From: Syngnathus acus
Lineage: Eukaryota > Chordata > Actinopteri > Syngnathiformes > Syngnathidae
Length of the DNA stretch: 64,000 bases
Direction of reading: 5' to 3'
Assembly (NCBI RefSeq): GCF_901709675.1
Contig: NC_051098.1
Coordinates: 1,543,500-1,607,499 of the forward strand
Shown here one piece after another: positions 42,928 through 55,045 of the stretch. The notes beneath the pieces were generated by a model that made no database searches, was not told the origin of the DNA, and saw only the letters and a program-made list of their open reading frames with translations. The translations under genes were made by a program, and so were the position numbers. Numbering within the stretch: the stretch's first letter is position 1; each line of letters starts with the position of its first letter.

Positions 42928-44685
42928 ACCTGTAAATAAGTGTGACTTCTGCTGTTGCCTCTGAGAGACCAGTTCAGATATCTGTGGCTTCACCTTGGCA
43001 AATGCCACTCTCGTGTCATTTTCACAGCAAAGTCTGTTCCTTTTCTTCGTTTTTATGTCCAGAATCCTCGAAAAGGATTGCTCGCAAAGATATGTTGTAA
43101 CAAATAGTATAAAAAAATTCAGGTCTTTCTTAGCAATAACTGGATACTTGTCCATTTGTCGACACCAAAACGTTGAGAGTGTTGTTGTTCTGAGTTGCTG
43201 TTGAATCTGGCTCTGCTGAATTTCAATGATTTCGTCGAGGTATTCATCACTGAACGTGAACGGCTGTCTCACCAATGTTGGATATGACTCTCTTGTGGGG
43301 AAATATCTGTTGAGAGACTATGCAAGCTCATCTAAGTAAGTAGCAATTGTTTGCTTCAGTTCCGTGGATACAGAAATATCTCCGATTCCAGACAGATCTT
43401 CGATCTTACTTACACGGTCGTCTCGAAGGGGGAAGTTATTGTTCTCTGTTCGTCGTTTCCATAATGGTAGCTTTTTTTTACAAAAGCCTTCAGGTGTTCT
43501 TCCGTTTCCATGATATTGACTCCACCACTCTGCATCGGCTGATTGAGATGATCGAGAGCTGCGAATATATCAGCCATGTAATGAGAATGACCTCAGGAGT
43601 TTTGAAGCAATCTGCATGACAGTGTTGGTGCTCTTGCAAAAACAGGGCTAATTCCACACGCCGTCTGGAGGGGACGAGTTTGAACAGACTGTGTCCTGGG
43701 CGAGACGGGTCTACGGAGACGTTACTTGCACGTTTCCTGGTCCTGGACAGGTACAAGTCCTGGATAGATGGGAGGTTGATTCCAATTATCTTTTCTGCAG
43801 TCCTGATTGTCCGTTGCAGTCTGTGCTTGTCTTGTTTGGAAGCCGATGCAAACCAGACAGAGGATAGACTGGATGATTGCAGTATAGAAGGTCTTCAGCA
43901 GCTCCCGTGGCAGGTTGAACTTCCTGAGCTGTCTCAGAAAGTACAACCTCTGCTGGGCCTTCTTCCGGACAGAGTCTATGTGGAAAGATTGTTGTCTCTG
44001 AAGAAGTCATCCACAAGATTCTTCACATCGGCTGCCTTAGTTGTTGTAAGAGGCTTACAAAATAAAACATCTTATTTTATCATGTCGTGTTTCACATAGC
44101 GCACAAGAACAGCAAACTATCTTAGATTAGAAACGTCTGTGGTCTCGTCAAGTTGAAGGCTGAATTTTGTTGGGCTTGAAATCAGATCCGCGACTACTTG
44201 AGCCAAAATGTCTCTACTTATGTCTTCTATTCTGTTGCTGACGGTGTCATTTGAAAGAGTTATGTGGGATAATTTACTTTTGGCCGCTGTTCAGAGTATC
44301 AGATTCGCCATCTTCAATGCAGCTGGTTTCACGAGTGTTTCACCAATGGTGTGTGGCTTTCCCTGCTTTGCGACCAGGTAAGCAACTTCGTACGATGGCG
44401 TGAGGATCGGTTTGTTAATGGGTACAAATGCAAGAGCAGGCAGTGTGCCCTTGCATTAAATCTGGCTCTTTTCACCTTGGATTCAGCAAGTGTTGTGTTC
44501 TTGTATTCCCCGTCTCCATGCAGCTTCAAGAAATGTTCCTTTAGTTTTGCCAGTGCAAGACTAGAGTTGCTCAACTTGGCGTTGCAAATCATGCTGATAG
44601 GACACTCACTCCCATCACGTTCCGTGATACATATTAATCCATGTTGTACATATTCGTCCGACCACTTTATTCTTTTGCCCGACAT
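42928..44685 (-). pseudogene. hAT transposase, ZBED5/FAM200-like, decayed
   Basis: Starts MSGKRIKWSDEYVQHGLICI at 44685, with a BED-type finger remnant (ICNAKLSNSSLALAKLKEHF). After a shift it shows LDETTDVSNLRQLLF (first catalytic Asp region) near 44150. The C-terminal dimerisation domain (42928-43275) reads VTTYLCEQSFSRILDIKTKK, RNRLCCENDTRVAFAKVKPQ and ends at a stop after TGM. Several stops and frameshifts and the LINE insertion inactivate it. Confidence 0.83.
43625..43978 (-). mobile_element. LINE C-terminal fragment inside K
   Basis: Minus-strand MYFLRQLRKFNLPRELLKTF, YTAIIQSILCLVCIGF and, after a shift, DPSRPGHSLFKLVPSRRR match the end of an L2-like LINE ORF. hAT sequence continues on both sides. 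Confidence 0.75.
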
Positions 44686-45366
44686 AGTATGGATTAAAAT
44701 ATTAATAAAGAAATCACACGACTACGACAGTCACACGTTGACTACTGAGCGCACTAATTTCCCCGCAGCACTGATTGGCAAAGCAGTGTGGCATGGTCAT
44801 CTGAAGCCAGTGATGTCAGTTATCACGAATTTACACGATAATTCGGGTGTGTCCGGACCTCCCCGGTGAAGGCGCTGCGGAAACCCTGAAACAGACTCAC
44901 CGAACCCCTAGGGTTCGACCGAACCCAGGTGAAGAACCACTGGTCTAGTCGAAACTTATCTGCCTCGCACACCAGAGAGGGTACATTTCATGTCCCGAGA
45001 GACAGTTTCCAAGGTCCCAGTTTTTGGCTGCCGCCCACCTCACATTGCACTCGACTCCTTTGGCCCTTCCCATAGGTCAGGGGTCGGCAACCCGCGGCTC
45101 CAGAGCCGCATGCGGCTCTTTAGCACACCCCTAGCGGCTCCCTGGAGTTTTTGCAAAAATGCGTGAAAATGGAAAAATATGTTTTTTTATTGTTGTTGTT
45201 GTTTTTTTAGATATGGTTTTTAGATGGTAATCACGACACAACCACACTTATGCTGTAAAAATGTATGTATTCGAATTTAAGAATGACGCCAAATAGCAAA
45301 ATTGTGTCATAGCCTGCGACACAGCACAGGTGAGTTGTAAACAAACAGGTGTGTGAGTGATGGGCC

Positions 45367-45734
45367 ATGGATTCAAAAGGCAAAAAGAGAAAGATTGCTG
45401 ATGAGAACAGAGGCTTTAAGAAAGAATGGACTGAACTATTTGCTTTCATTGCCAATGCTGAAGCATTGCCTGCATGTTTGATTTGCAATGAGAAGTTGTC
45501 AAATAACAAGAGCAATTTGGAGCGACATTTTCAGTTAAAGCATGCTAAATTTGCTGCCGATCACCCAGTTGGAACTGAAAGGATAGGTGCAACTGCAGTG
45601 CTGGTGGAGAAATTTGAGGACCGAAAAAACAGTTTCAAGAAGTGGATTGAATCTCCAAACTCTAACACTGCTGCAAGTTTTGTTGCAGCCCCTGAGATAA
45701 TAAAGCGCAGAAAACCATTCACAGATGGCGAGTA
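45367..45734 (+). pseudogene. hAT transposase N-terminus (GTF2IRD2-like)
   Basis: Starts MDSKGKKRKIADENRGFKKE, then a BED-type finger CLICNEKLSNNKSNLERHFQ with LKHAKF following, and KRRKPFTDGEY where family A copy A6 interrupts. The continuation after A6 (46939-47160) shows IIQKIKDMPLRTNN and DVTDIEQTALLCRYVNS in the same family, around the first catalytic Asp. The Asp preceding is degraded (CDG then stop). The rest is deleted. Confidence 0.85.
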
Positions 45735-46936
45735 CTGTAATTTTCTGACTAAAAGTCGCTCCGAAATATAGGTCGCATTAGCCATAAAATGCACAATAAC
45801 GTGAAAAAAAACATATATAAGTCGCTCCGGAATATAAGTCGCATTTTGGGGGGAAATTTATTCGACAAAATCCAACACCAAGAACAGACATGAACGAGCA
45901 ACAACAGGCTAAACGATAGGTATGCTAACGTGACATAAACACAAACTAAGAGCTGAGAACGGGCCTGACGTAACATTCAGAGTTATTAAAAAAAACTATT
46001 TCATAAATAACACGTTTATAAAACCATCTGTGTCACTCCAATTCATTAAATCCATCGATTGTCCTTTGTCAACAATGGGTGTGCGCCGCTGACGGCGCTT
46101 GCACTTCAAAATATTCCACAGGCCCATATAACGATATATAAACGATAAATCAAATAACTATTATATAAGCAATAATATTATCAAACCATCTGTGCACTCT
46201 AAATCATTAAATCCATCGATCAAATTCCTCGTCCTTTGTCATCAATGCCGCGCGTGCGCCCTGACGTCAGCCTCGTCGTTATTCCACAGATCTAGTATAT
46301 AACTATATTGTAGCGTTAACAAAGTACAAGGAAAGACGTGGGTTTGGTAAACGGCTCTTTATTTAACAAAACAAACTTCCAGGCATGTGGCGGCGTCGAC
46401 ATCCAGCCACGGAGGTGGAAGAGAGATCCATAGAATAGGACCGGGCGTGCGTAAAAGTCATGACCGAGCCCCATCCACCGTCCCCGGACAGCCACCCGGC
46501 CGAGCGCCGGCCCCCAACTTCTATCCACGGAGGTGAAAGAGAGCTCCGTAGAGTAGGACCGGGCGTGCGTAAAAGCCATAATAGTTTTTCAAACCTTCTG
46601 TGTCACTCCAAATCCTTAAATCCTTCAAACTCTTCGTCCTCCGTGTCACTTAGAAACAAAGCCGCTAATGATGCCGGTAGTACGTGGGGTCCTTCGTCAT
46701 CTTCGTCATCCCGTGATCAATCTTTGTCCTTTTTGTAAACAACCGCCGCGCCGCGCTGCGCTGCTGACGTCAAATTACAGTAACCCCTTGCTACATCGCG
46801 GTTCGTTTATCGCGGTTTCACTTTTTTTTATTTTTGAAAATTTTTTAAAAAATTCACATATGTCGCTCCTTTTTAGAAGTCACCCCCCCACCCAAACTAT
46901 GAAAAAAACCACGACTTATAGTCCTGAAAATTACGG
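45735..46936 (+). mobile_element. Family A copy A6, complete
   Basis: 1202 bp with TA on both sides (45733-45734, 46937-46938). It is the cleanest and shortest complete copy: both box-bearing ends, about one and a half 118-bp repeats and no nested insertion. It is a good reference for empty sites in the other copies. Confidence 0.92.
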
Positions 46937-47428
46937 TACATGAACGATTCATTCATTAAAATATCAGTGCCTATTTTCGGACTTCAAAAACAAAACCGAG
47001 ATCATTCAGAAAATTAAAGACATGCCTCTCCGCACAAACAATATCACCGATCAGCAGATCAAGGACGTCAATTCAGCTCCAGATTTCTCAATTGCCTGTG
47101 ATGGATGAGTCGTGTCACGTGACCGATATCGAACAGACAGCGCTGCTATGCAGGTACGTGAACTCTAATGGGCCACAAGAAGAAATGATCAAATTGACAC
47201 CACTATTTTTCTTTAAATTATTTTAATAGTAGGCATACAACTTATGTATTGACAGTCTATGTTGCATTATAAAAGGCTTTTAGATGTTTGCGGCTCCAGA
47301 CAGGTATGTTTTTTGTTTTTTTGGGCCAATATGGCTCTTTGAACATTTTGGGTTGCCGAACCCTGCCATAGGTGGTAACCCCATGGGTAGGGAGACTCGC
47401 GTTGCGTTTTCGGGCTGTGCCTGGCCGG

Positions 47429-48352
47429 TGAATAAAGAATGGTCCGGGGGTCTCCTACTTTTGTTGTTTGCTGTGAGAGAAAAACCCTGGACAACCGCCT
47501 AGGTTTCTAGCTAAATATAAAGTCTGGAAAAATTTGCTATTGTGACAGGCCTACCAATAAATATCGTAATTAAATACAGTACACTGACTAAACTGAAGGT
47601 CGTGTTCAAAAATATACTCTAAGGGTGCACAAAATACGGAGTAGGCACTCCGACTACGGACATGGTGAACCAGTGCTTGCTGCGTTTGGAAATTAATGGG
47701 AGTGGAGCGCACTCTACCTTTCCGAACACATCCCCTCTCAGAATAATGCGCGGGTGTCTGAGTGAATTTCTGAATGCACTCAAAACATCTTTTATGAAGC
47801 CAGGCCAGCTTCTCTCCAACCAGACTTAGCAGGTTTTCCTGGGAAAACCCTGCAAACATGTTTACAGTTTTCACTTGGCATGTTTTATCAGAGGAAGCCA
47901 TGTGTTACTGAAAACCCCTAATATGTGCAGTTCCCGGAAATAAAAAGTGTTGGGAACAAAGTCAAAGTCATTATCATTTGAGGGGTTTTACCAGTCAGTG
48001 GTAAAAATTATGCTATTTAAATTTTGGTGGGCCAAAAAAAAATCCTAACTGTTTAATCCTTAAAAAACTGCTCAGCCTTTATTTTGATTCTATTTCATAT
48101 ACCTATTACAACCTGAGCTAGAAGATTACCATCATATAATATGGCCATAATTGGAAGGATACATAAGGATCTGTATGGTGAGGATGACCTCTACTAGATG
48201 GGGTGATGGGGAGGTAGGTGGTTGATTAATTACCAAGCGTGGATGGACCCCCACTCTCCCAGCGGCGAGCTGCATGTCCTCTAGACAGCTGTGTCTGAAG
48301 CACTTACGTATCATTTATGTGCCCACTGAGTATATGGGACTGTTTAAAATAG
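47429..48352. other. No gene seen
   Basis: Unassigned sequence. A minus-strand open frame at 47551-47901 has no recognised motif. Confidence 0.5.
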
Positions 48353-48616
48353 TTCTAGAACAGGGGTGGCCAACCAGTCAGAGACTAAGAGCCACATTTT
48401 TTACTGTGTCATCGCAAAGAGCCACATCATACACATGAGCACACATGAACATCCCCACACACACACACACTCACACACACGCACACACACACATGCACAC
48501 TCACACACACAAACGCGTGCGCACACACACACACACCTCTGCTCAGCCAAATTTATTGTGTGACATTATCATGTCACGCACCAACATGATAATGACAGAA
48601 ATTGACTCCTACAGTA

Positions 48617-48935
48617 GGGTGCGGGTTCGATTCCACCTCCGGTCCTCCCTGTGTGGAGTTTGCATGTTCTCCCCGTGTCTGCGTGGGTTTTCTCCGGGCA
48701 CTCCGGTTTCCTCCCACATCCCCAAAAACATGCTTGGTAGGCCGATTGAGCGCTCCAAATTTCCCCTAGGCGTGAGTGCGTGTGCGGATGGTTGTTCGTC
48801 TCTGTGTGCCCTGCGATTGGCTGGCAACCGGTTCAGGGTGTCCCCCACCTACTGCCCGATGACAGCTGGGATAGGCTCCAGCAAGCCCGCAACCCCCGTG
48901 GGGATACAGCGGTACAGAAAATGGATGGATGGATG
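48617..48935 (+). mobile_element. tRNA-type SINE with ATGG tail, 13-bp duplication
   Basis: 319 bp; GACTCCTACAGTA flanks both sides (48604-48616, 48936-48948). Near its start is ggttcgattcc, a perfect match to the RNA polymerase III B box, so it is a tRNA-derived SINE truncated at its A box. It ends in ATGG repeats, an RTE-type tail. Confidence 0.93.
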
Positions 48936-49085
48936 GACTCCTACAGTACTATGACCACAGGCCAATCATTTTCAACAATGAACATTGTGTGCACTGTCTC
49001 ACACACAAACTCTCAGTTCAACAAAGTCCACAAACAAAAACATAATAATTTACAATAGCGTTTATTCACTTACTATGCATGTTGC

Positions 49086-49640
49086 TTAGTGCATTCCTTG
49101 CCTTGAACAATCATCTTCAAATCTGGCTTGTATTCCGTTGTTGCTACTCGAAGCAATTCTTTTTGTTGGATGTCTGATACCGTTCCTTTTAGGAGACAAG
49201 ATTTCAACACCGTCACTGAGGCATTTTTTAACAAACTCCCCTTCATTGTATGGCTTTTTAGCCCGTGCAATGTTCCAAGCCAGTTGATGCGACGCAAGTG
49301 TGACAGTCTCTGAGTGCTTCGTAATTTTTGGGAAAAACTGTACCTGTTTTTCTGCCTGACTTTTCAAAATGTCCAACTTGCGCTTGCGAAATTCAGTCCC
49401 TTTTGGAAAGTCGCTCGATATTAGCATGAAGTGAGCTGAAGTGGCGCTGAAGATTTGACGCTTTACGTGTTTATCTTCATATTTTCGCTGAGCTGTGTAT
49501 TTTCTCCCTACCATTTTGAGAGCAAAATTGACACTATTTGTTTCCTCGAATGGGTTTGCCCCTCCTCCTTTGCGGGATTTCACCTCATGCACATGCGCGT
49601 TTGACGAAAATACCATATTGAACTCAAGCGAAGCGAACAC
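49086..49640 (-). pseudogene. hAT transposase fragment (GTF2IRD2-like)
   Basis: 184-codon minus-strand frame: NPFEETNSVNFALKMVGRKY, TAQRKYEDKHVKRQIFSATS, then KLDILKSQAEKQVQFFPKIT, HQLAWNIARAKKPYNEGEFV and KKCLSDGVEILSPKR. This is the N-terminal part of a GTF2IRD2-like hAT protein; the finger between the two halves is lost and the remainder jumps to the last codons. The catalytic core is absent. Confidence 0.82.
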
Positions 49641-49810
49641 GCAGCGTTTGACGAAAATACCATATTGAACTCAAGCGAAGCAAACACGCACAAAAACAAA
49701 CAAACAAATAAACCCACAAATGTTGATATGAACGTAAAGGAGCCGCATGAAACCCGGCAAGTGGCCGCATGCGGCTCGCGAGCCGCGGGTTGGCCACCCC
49801 TGTTCTAGAA

Positions 49811-50439
49811 CATACCAAGATATTTGGACTGTAAATGACTTTTTATGTAATTTATCTGAGTCACCCATTTGTTTCAGGAAGAACTAGTTATTGCATTTGT
49901 ATCCTAAAATAATTTACATATTTTTAACTTGTTTAACCAAGTAAGACAATCGAGGACTGCTTTTCATTTTTAATGACAGCTTGCAGGTAATTTAGGTTTA
50001 AGTGTCTTGACTGTCAATGGCATTTTTGACAGCAGACAGAGACGAGAATTTAACCGTGGCGAGTAACATGGTGGATAGGATGGTAAAAGATGGTGCGTGA
50101 GTGTGTATTGGATTTGGCCCAGACAAATTGGCTAAGATGAAATTCCAAATTTCAAAGCTTGACATGGAAGACCTGAAGAAGGGGGCCTGAGTAGGGGTTA
50201 CTTAAAAGTTAGTTCTTCAAAATTAACTATTGTTAAATTGGTAAAGGGGAATTTGTTGGTTGAACCAGTAAACCTCCATTCCCATTCCAAATTTCACCAG
50301 AAGATGGTGCCAAAGTCAGATTGACCTAACATAGTAAATTAATAGTTTAAAAAGTCATCAATTAGATGAAGACTTGTTCTGAATCACAGCAACACACAAT
50401 TTTGGATTATGTTATATTATTTTGTTTTGCTATAATATA
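49811..50439. other. No gene seen
   Basis: Unassigned AT-rich sequence preceding the LTR-like region; may already belong to it. Confidence 0.4.
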
Positions 50440-52380
50440 CTTTGAAACTGCTTGAATATTTTAATTTGCTAACTAGGGAAGCTCATGCTCATTAATGACA
50501 TCGTTAGGTAATGAGAATGAGACATGTTAATCACAGTTAGAGTAAGCTGCAATATACTTTATTTTATTCTGCTTTGCAATATTGTATAGTTAGTAGCAAC
50601 TTGAGCAGCATCATAGCACTGATGTTTCATTTACACATGAATGTATTAAGAGTTGAGTAAGGACAAGGGGTTGACAGTGATACCGTGGGTGGAAGACTGC
50701 AATCCCACGCTTGAGCTTGACCTAGAGGTTACCAGCTTGTCAAAATACGTTTTGAAGCTGCTTGAGTGTTGTAACCTGCTAACTAAGAGAATCCACGATC
50801 ATAGTTACGTATGACTGTGTTAAATTGACTATTGTGAAAGTATGTGTTATGATTGTCACGATGTTTAATCAGTATCAAACATGTATGTAATATTGATGTT
50901 CCATTAACACATGAATGTATAAATGTGAGCGAAGACAAGGAGGCGGAAAGGGTTAATGGTGATACTACGTGGTGGAAGACCGAGATCCCACATATGAGCG
51001 TGACCTTGGTCACGTTCATCCAGTTGAAGCCTAAACAAAATGCTGTTTGCCGGAACACAAGTCAGAGAAAAAACATTTGCAAATGTCACGTTGACGAACA
51101 GTTGACAAGATTTGGAAGTGGGAAACAGGATGAAGCATCCCTGAGAAAATTGTTACTTCCGTGAGAACATGGTCACCTCATCTGTTTGGATCCGGTTGAG
51201 ACCGGCCGAGATGCAGGTGCCGTCTATTCTGGAAGCATTTGGGTCATCTGAGGCCTATGTATGACGTCATGGAAAAAAACTGGTACGTGACCAAGCAGGC
51301 ATTGTACCCACGAACTGGACTGGTATAAAAGGTTCGTTCGGACAAAGAGCAGTGCAGGGGTATGGCCCTGCGGCTACTGCCGTGGGTCGAGAACGCCGAT
51401 TAGACAAAGATAGATTTCATTCTTTCTGAGATTAACCCTAGGTCCGTTAAGATGAATTTATACTATCTTCAAATTGGACTTAGTCAAATTTTAAGCCCAA
51501 AGGCAGGCTAGGAGATGCAGACCTCGGTGCAGGAGAGAGGAGCGATTTTTAGGGCATCGTCATCTCCATTCTTTAGGCCAGCCTGTTCTTTTAAACAGAA
51601 TTCGGATTTTGGAACAAGGAGAACTGATCACTCGACTTTTCCACCAAACAGCATTTTAGACCTCTAGCATCTTACCCTTTTTTACTATATTTTTGAGTTT
51701 TCAATCGCGAGAACTTCGAGACTGAATAATTTTTGCTCTATTGAGAATGGTGAGTGGAAATTATTGTTAGTTGTTCGAACAATTGAAACTTGTATTCTCT
51801 TTTTTGCTTATTCATTAAATTTCTACTTTATAATCATTTAATTTCGATTAATGATTATTTTGATCTTTTATGCTTTAAATCTCTCAATCATAGTCTTACT
51901 TTAAACCGTTCAGTTCTTTTTTAAATGAAGACAGCTTTAATCCTTGACATCAGGGAGTGTCAGAATCTGATTCGAAACCGTTAACTTGAGCTCAGCTAGT
52001 GTGAGTGCACGCTAGTGAAAATAAACGAGTTCCTGCGGTCTTAACAAAGACAGCTAAACTATTCCGAGCGATTAACAAAAGCCCCAATCATTATAGGAAA
52101 GAAGAGCCGCTGAAACGGCCGCGATTGAGGAGATCCTGGGTCTCGACAAAGTAGTTACTCAACCCTCGGGTTTCTTTGATTTCAGCGGGACTGGCGTCCG
52201 GAAATGACGGAGTTAATCTAACAATAGATTAGTTACCTGAACAGCGGTTAGACTCGGAAGGAATCTTCTTTCCGTACCGGCTTAAATCGATGCTCGTCTC
52301 CCCTACAGACTGCGTTACTGCAGAGGGGCTAAAGTACAGAATTTTACCCTTTAAACAGAGAGCCGGTCACTTAGATCAGA
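50440..52380 (+). mobile_element. LTR-like region with promoter and polyA signals
   Basis: Matches the split fragment at 26469-27804. It has a TATA box (51324-51331, tataaaag), a T-rich leader, a potential splice donor (atggtgagt near 51746) and AATAAA at 52020-52025. Upstream, two imperfect repeats (about 50445-50740 and 50750-50995; gaaactgcttgaat...ctaacta) resemble duplicated U3 enhancers. I could not fix the termini or a primer site and saw no gag or pol, so the family is open. Confidence 0.5.
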
Positions 52381-52726
52381 TAAGTGCATGATTGACAACC
52401 GCAACCTCTTCACTGGACAAATTGCTGTGCCAAGTGAGCCACAGCTATTCTGTAAGGAGAAATTGTATTTTCCTGAACATAGCCTACATACGTACGTATA
52501 TACGCACAGTATCATCACTGTTACTTCATATCAATCAACCCATGCAATTGCTTGCTCAAGCAATTTTTAAATGGACTGGATTTATATCTGAACTAAGTTT
52601 GTGGCTTAAAAGTGGGATGGTTGTTCATGAACCAGGGCTTGCTGAGTAGGAAGACCAATCATTATACAGGTAAGTTCAAATGGATTTTGGTTTGGGGTTA
52701 AAAGTGAAGTGTATTCATTTAAAGTA

Positions 52727-54100
52727 CCGTATTTTCCGCCCTAAAAGGCGCACCTAAAAACCTAAAATTTTCTCAAAAGCCGACAGTGCGCCTTATAGGC
52801 CAGTGCGCCTTATATATGGATCAACTGATGAATTTGTTGATCCATACTGGTTGTACACAGTGCTCTGCCAAAATGTTTCAGTACGTTTTAGTACGACGAG
52901 TAAATTACAAGGTCGCATCGCTTCCCAGCATTACGGCAACTGTAGTCAGGGGGCGTCACCGAATAGCTGTTGTACCCGCGAGGCTATTTCATGTCAAAAT
53001 AGGCTGCTCTGTTAATGTTTCGAGTAAATCTACTGATCGATATGGAAGGGAAACATAGGTAAGTAGTACCAATGCGTTAGATCGAACTTTAGTCAGTTCC
53101 GATCATTTTATAGGAGATCGTTTGAGAAACGCGATTGTTTACACTTTGCTGAGGCTCATGGGAGATTGCGAGCTGAGGCTCGTGAGACTTTGCGGATGGC
53201 TAATGCTATTGCGATAGCTGCTATACGTACCAGGCTATTTCATGTCAAAATAGGCTGCTCTGTTAATGTTTCGAGTAAATCTACGGATCGATATGGAAGG
53301 GAAACATAGGTAAGTAGTACCAATGCGTTAGATCGAACTTTAGTCAGTTCCGATCATTTTATAGGAGATCGTTTGAGAAACGCGATTGTTTACACTTTGC
53401 TGAGGCTCATGGGAGATTGCGAACTGAGGCTCGTGAGACTTTGCGGATGGCTAATGCTATTGCGATAGCTGCTATACGTACCAGGCTATTTCATGTCAAA
53501 ATAGGCTGCTCTGTTAATGTTTCGAGTAAATCTACGGATCGATATGGAAGGGAAACATAGGTAAGTAGTACCAATGCGTTAGATCGAACTTTAGTCAGTT
53601 CCGATCATTTTATAGGAGATCGTTTGAGAAACGCGATTGTTTACACTTTGCTGAGGCTCATGGGAGATTGCGAACTGAGGCTCGTGAGACTTTGCGGATG
53701 GGTAATGCTATTGCGATAGCTGCTATACGTACCAGGCTATTTCATGTCAAAATAGGCTGCTCTGTTAATGTTTCGAGTAAATCTACGGATCGATATGGAA
53801 GGGAAACATAGGTAAGTAGTACCAATGCGTTAGATCGAACTTTAGTCAGTTCTGATCATTTTATAGGAGATCGTTTGAGAAACGCGATTGTTTACAGAGT
53901 TATTATTATATATATAGAGTTGGTTATTGGCTAGTGGATGCATACCGCAACCCTAGTCAACCTCAGTTTGATGCAGTATAGCTTCTATTTTATGCGCCTT
54001 ATAATCCGGTGCGCCTTATATATGGACAAAGTTTTAAAATGGGCCGTTCATTGAAGGTGCGCCTTATAACCCGGTGCGCCTTTTAGGGCGGAAAATACGG
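52727..54100 (+). mobile_element. Family C element, complete (C1)
   Basis: 1374 bp with TA on both sides (52725-52726, 54101-54102) and inverted ends CCGTATTTTCCGCCCTAAAAGGCGC. Additional boxes (gtgcgccttatagg, gtgcgccttatatatgg) follow on both sides. The interior is largely a 251-bp tandem array. A 90-codon open frame (52786-53058) has no known motif and is shared with C2. Confidence 0.88.
52981..53897. repeat. 251-bp tandem repeat, 3.65 copies
   Basis: The phrase aggctatttcatgtcaaaat starts at 52981, 53232, 53483 and 53734, a constant spacing of 251 bp. Units differ by very few bases. The first unit has ctactgatcg where later ones have ctacggatcg. Confidence 0.95.
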
Positions 54101-54102
54101 TA

Positions 54103-55045
54103 AGTGCATTTTGATATTCCTCATCTTGATGCTTCAGCCATGGCATTTTAGAAGGATGACTTGATGGGAATGTGCTGTGACTGGGGACTAAGGCTCAACC
54201 AGCTCTAACGGAGGCGGTGGTGGTGATGAAAGTACAAGGGCCGAATTAATATACAAATTGTATGGAGTGTCAGTGTGAATCATGCTGTCTAACATTGCAT
54301 TTACTTCTTTGTAAAGGAAAAATTAAAACGAATAACAGAAAAGACAGTAATTTGTTGTGCCTGTAAATGAACAGTTGCGCTTAATTGGTTTCTCTAAATA
54401 TTGTGCAAACACTGCACAGAATTAAGGAAGTGGATAGAGACAATGGTTCAAAAGCACTGAATTACTGACCATGGCTCAAACCAGTTCAACCATCAGGCTG
54501 ATTATATTTGTTCCCATTTCAACAAACTGTATAGTGATCCCTCATTTATCGCTGATGATTGGTTCATTCATAAATATGACACCAGTGGGACAATCCCTTA
54601 GATTCATAAATTGAACAGATTATAATCATCATTTTAAACCACATTGTGACAACACTTTTTTTCTTTTAATTCACAAAAACATCACATATCTACAATCTGC
54701 AGACCTTCAATTTCAGCTAACTACATAGCTTGGCATTAGTCGGACGTTTGAAAGGTTAAAAAACAAGTTCGAAATAAATTAAACATGACAAAAAACACTA
54801 TTTAAACACAAAACCTGCATAACCATTGTAGAAGAGAAGTCCTAGAAATAATGTCCCAAAAGCGTATCAATGTGAACGAAAGGATGGCTATAGTTTACAA
54901 ATAGCTTAATTTTTTTTACCCTTTTACTCTCTTTTTATACGTAAACTCAACTCTTCAGCGTGCGTCCTGATTGGCTCGGATTGTCATGGTCTGTCCCGGA
55001 AAAAGAATAAAACATCCGGGACACTGAGATGTCCCGGATTTTTGT
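54103..55045. other. No gene seen
   Basis: AT-rich unassigned sequence. Confidence 0.5.

Larger units (their letters stand above)
42720..44942 (-). mobile_element. hAT element, family K, perfect duplication
   Basis: 2223 bp; GTCTAGTC flanks both sides (42712-42719, 44943-44950). Ends cagtggttcttaaccttg and ...gtgaagaaccactg, with the subterminal phrase ccgaacccct repeated. It carries a nearly full-length but decayed transposase, and a LINE fragment is inserted at about 43625-43978. Confidence 0.95.
45078..47365 (+). mobile_element. hAT element, family I, perfect duplication
   Basis: 2288 bp including a nested family A copy; CCATAGGT flanks both sides (45070-45077, 47366-47373). Ends caggggtcggcaacccgcgg and ...ttgggttgccgaaccctg. 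Empty of its insert, the element is about 1.09 kb and encodes only the N-terminal third of a transposase. Confidence 0.95.
42420..47428 (-). mobile_element. RTE LINE 5' part, antisense, split by two hATs
   Basis: Segments 42420-42719, 42943-equivalent (44943-45077) and 47366-47428 read in order as the RTE endonuclease and 5' UTR in reverse (compare 26220-26460 and 28070-28130). hATs K (42720-44942) and I (45078-47365) interrupt it with perfect 8-bp duplications. The reverse transcriptase part is missing. Confidence 0.85.
48361..49802 (-). mobile_element. hAT element, family J, perfect duplication
   Basis: 1442 bp; TTCTAGAA flanks both sides (48353-48360, 49803-49810). Ends caggggtggccaacc and ...gggttggccacccctg with gccgcatgcggctcgcgagcc subterminally. 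It holds a CA tract (48457-48535), a SINE and a deleted transposase frame. Confidence 0.95.

Noticed and set aside
52786-53058. 90-codon frame in family C as a gene
   Set aside because: Duplicated only because C2 is a copy of C1; no motif, and it runs into the 251-bp repeat.
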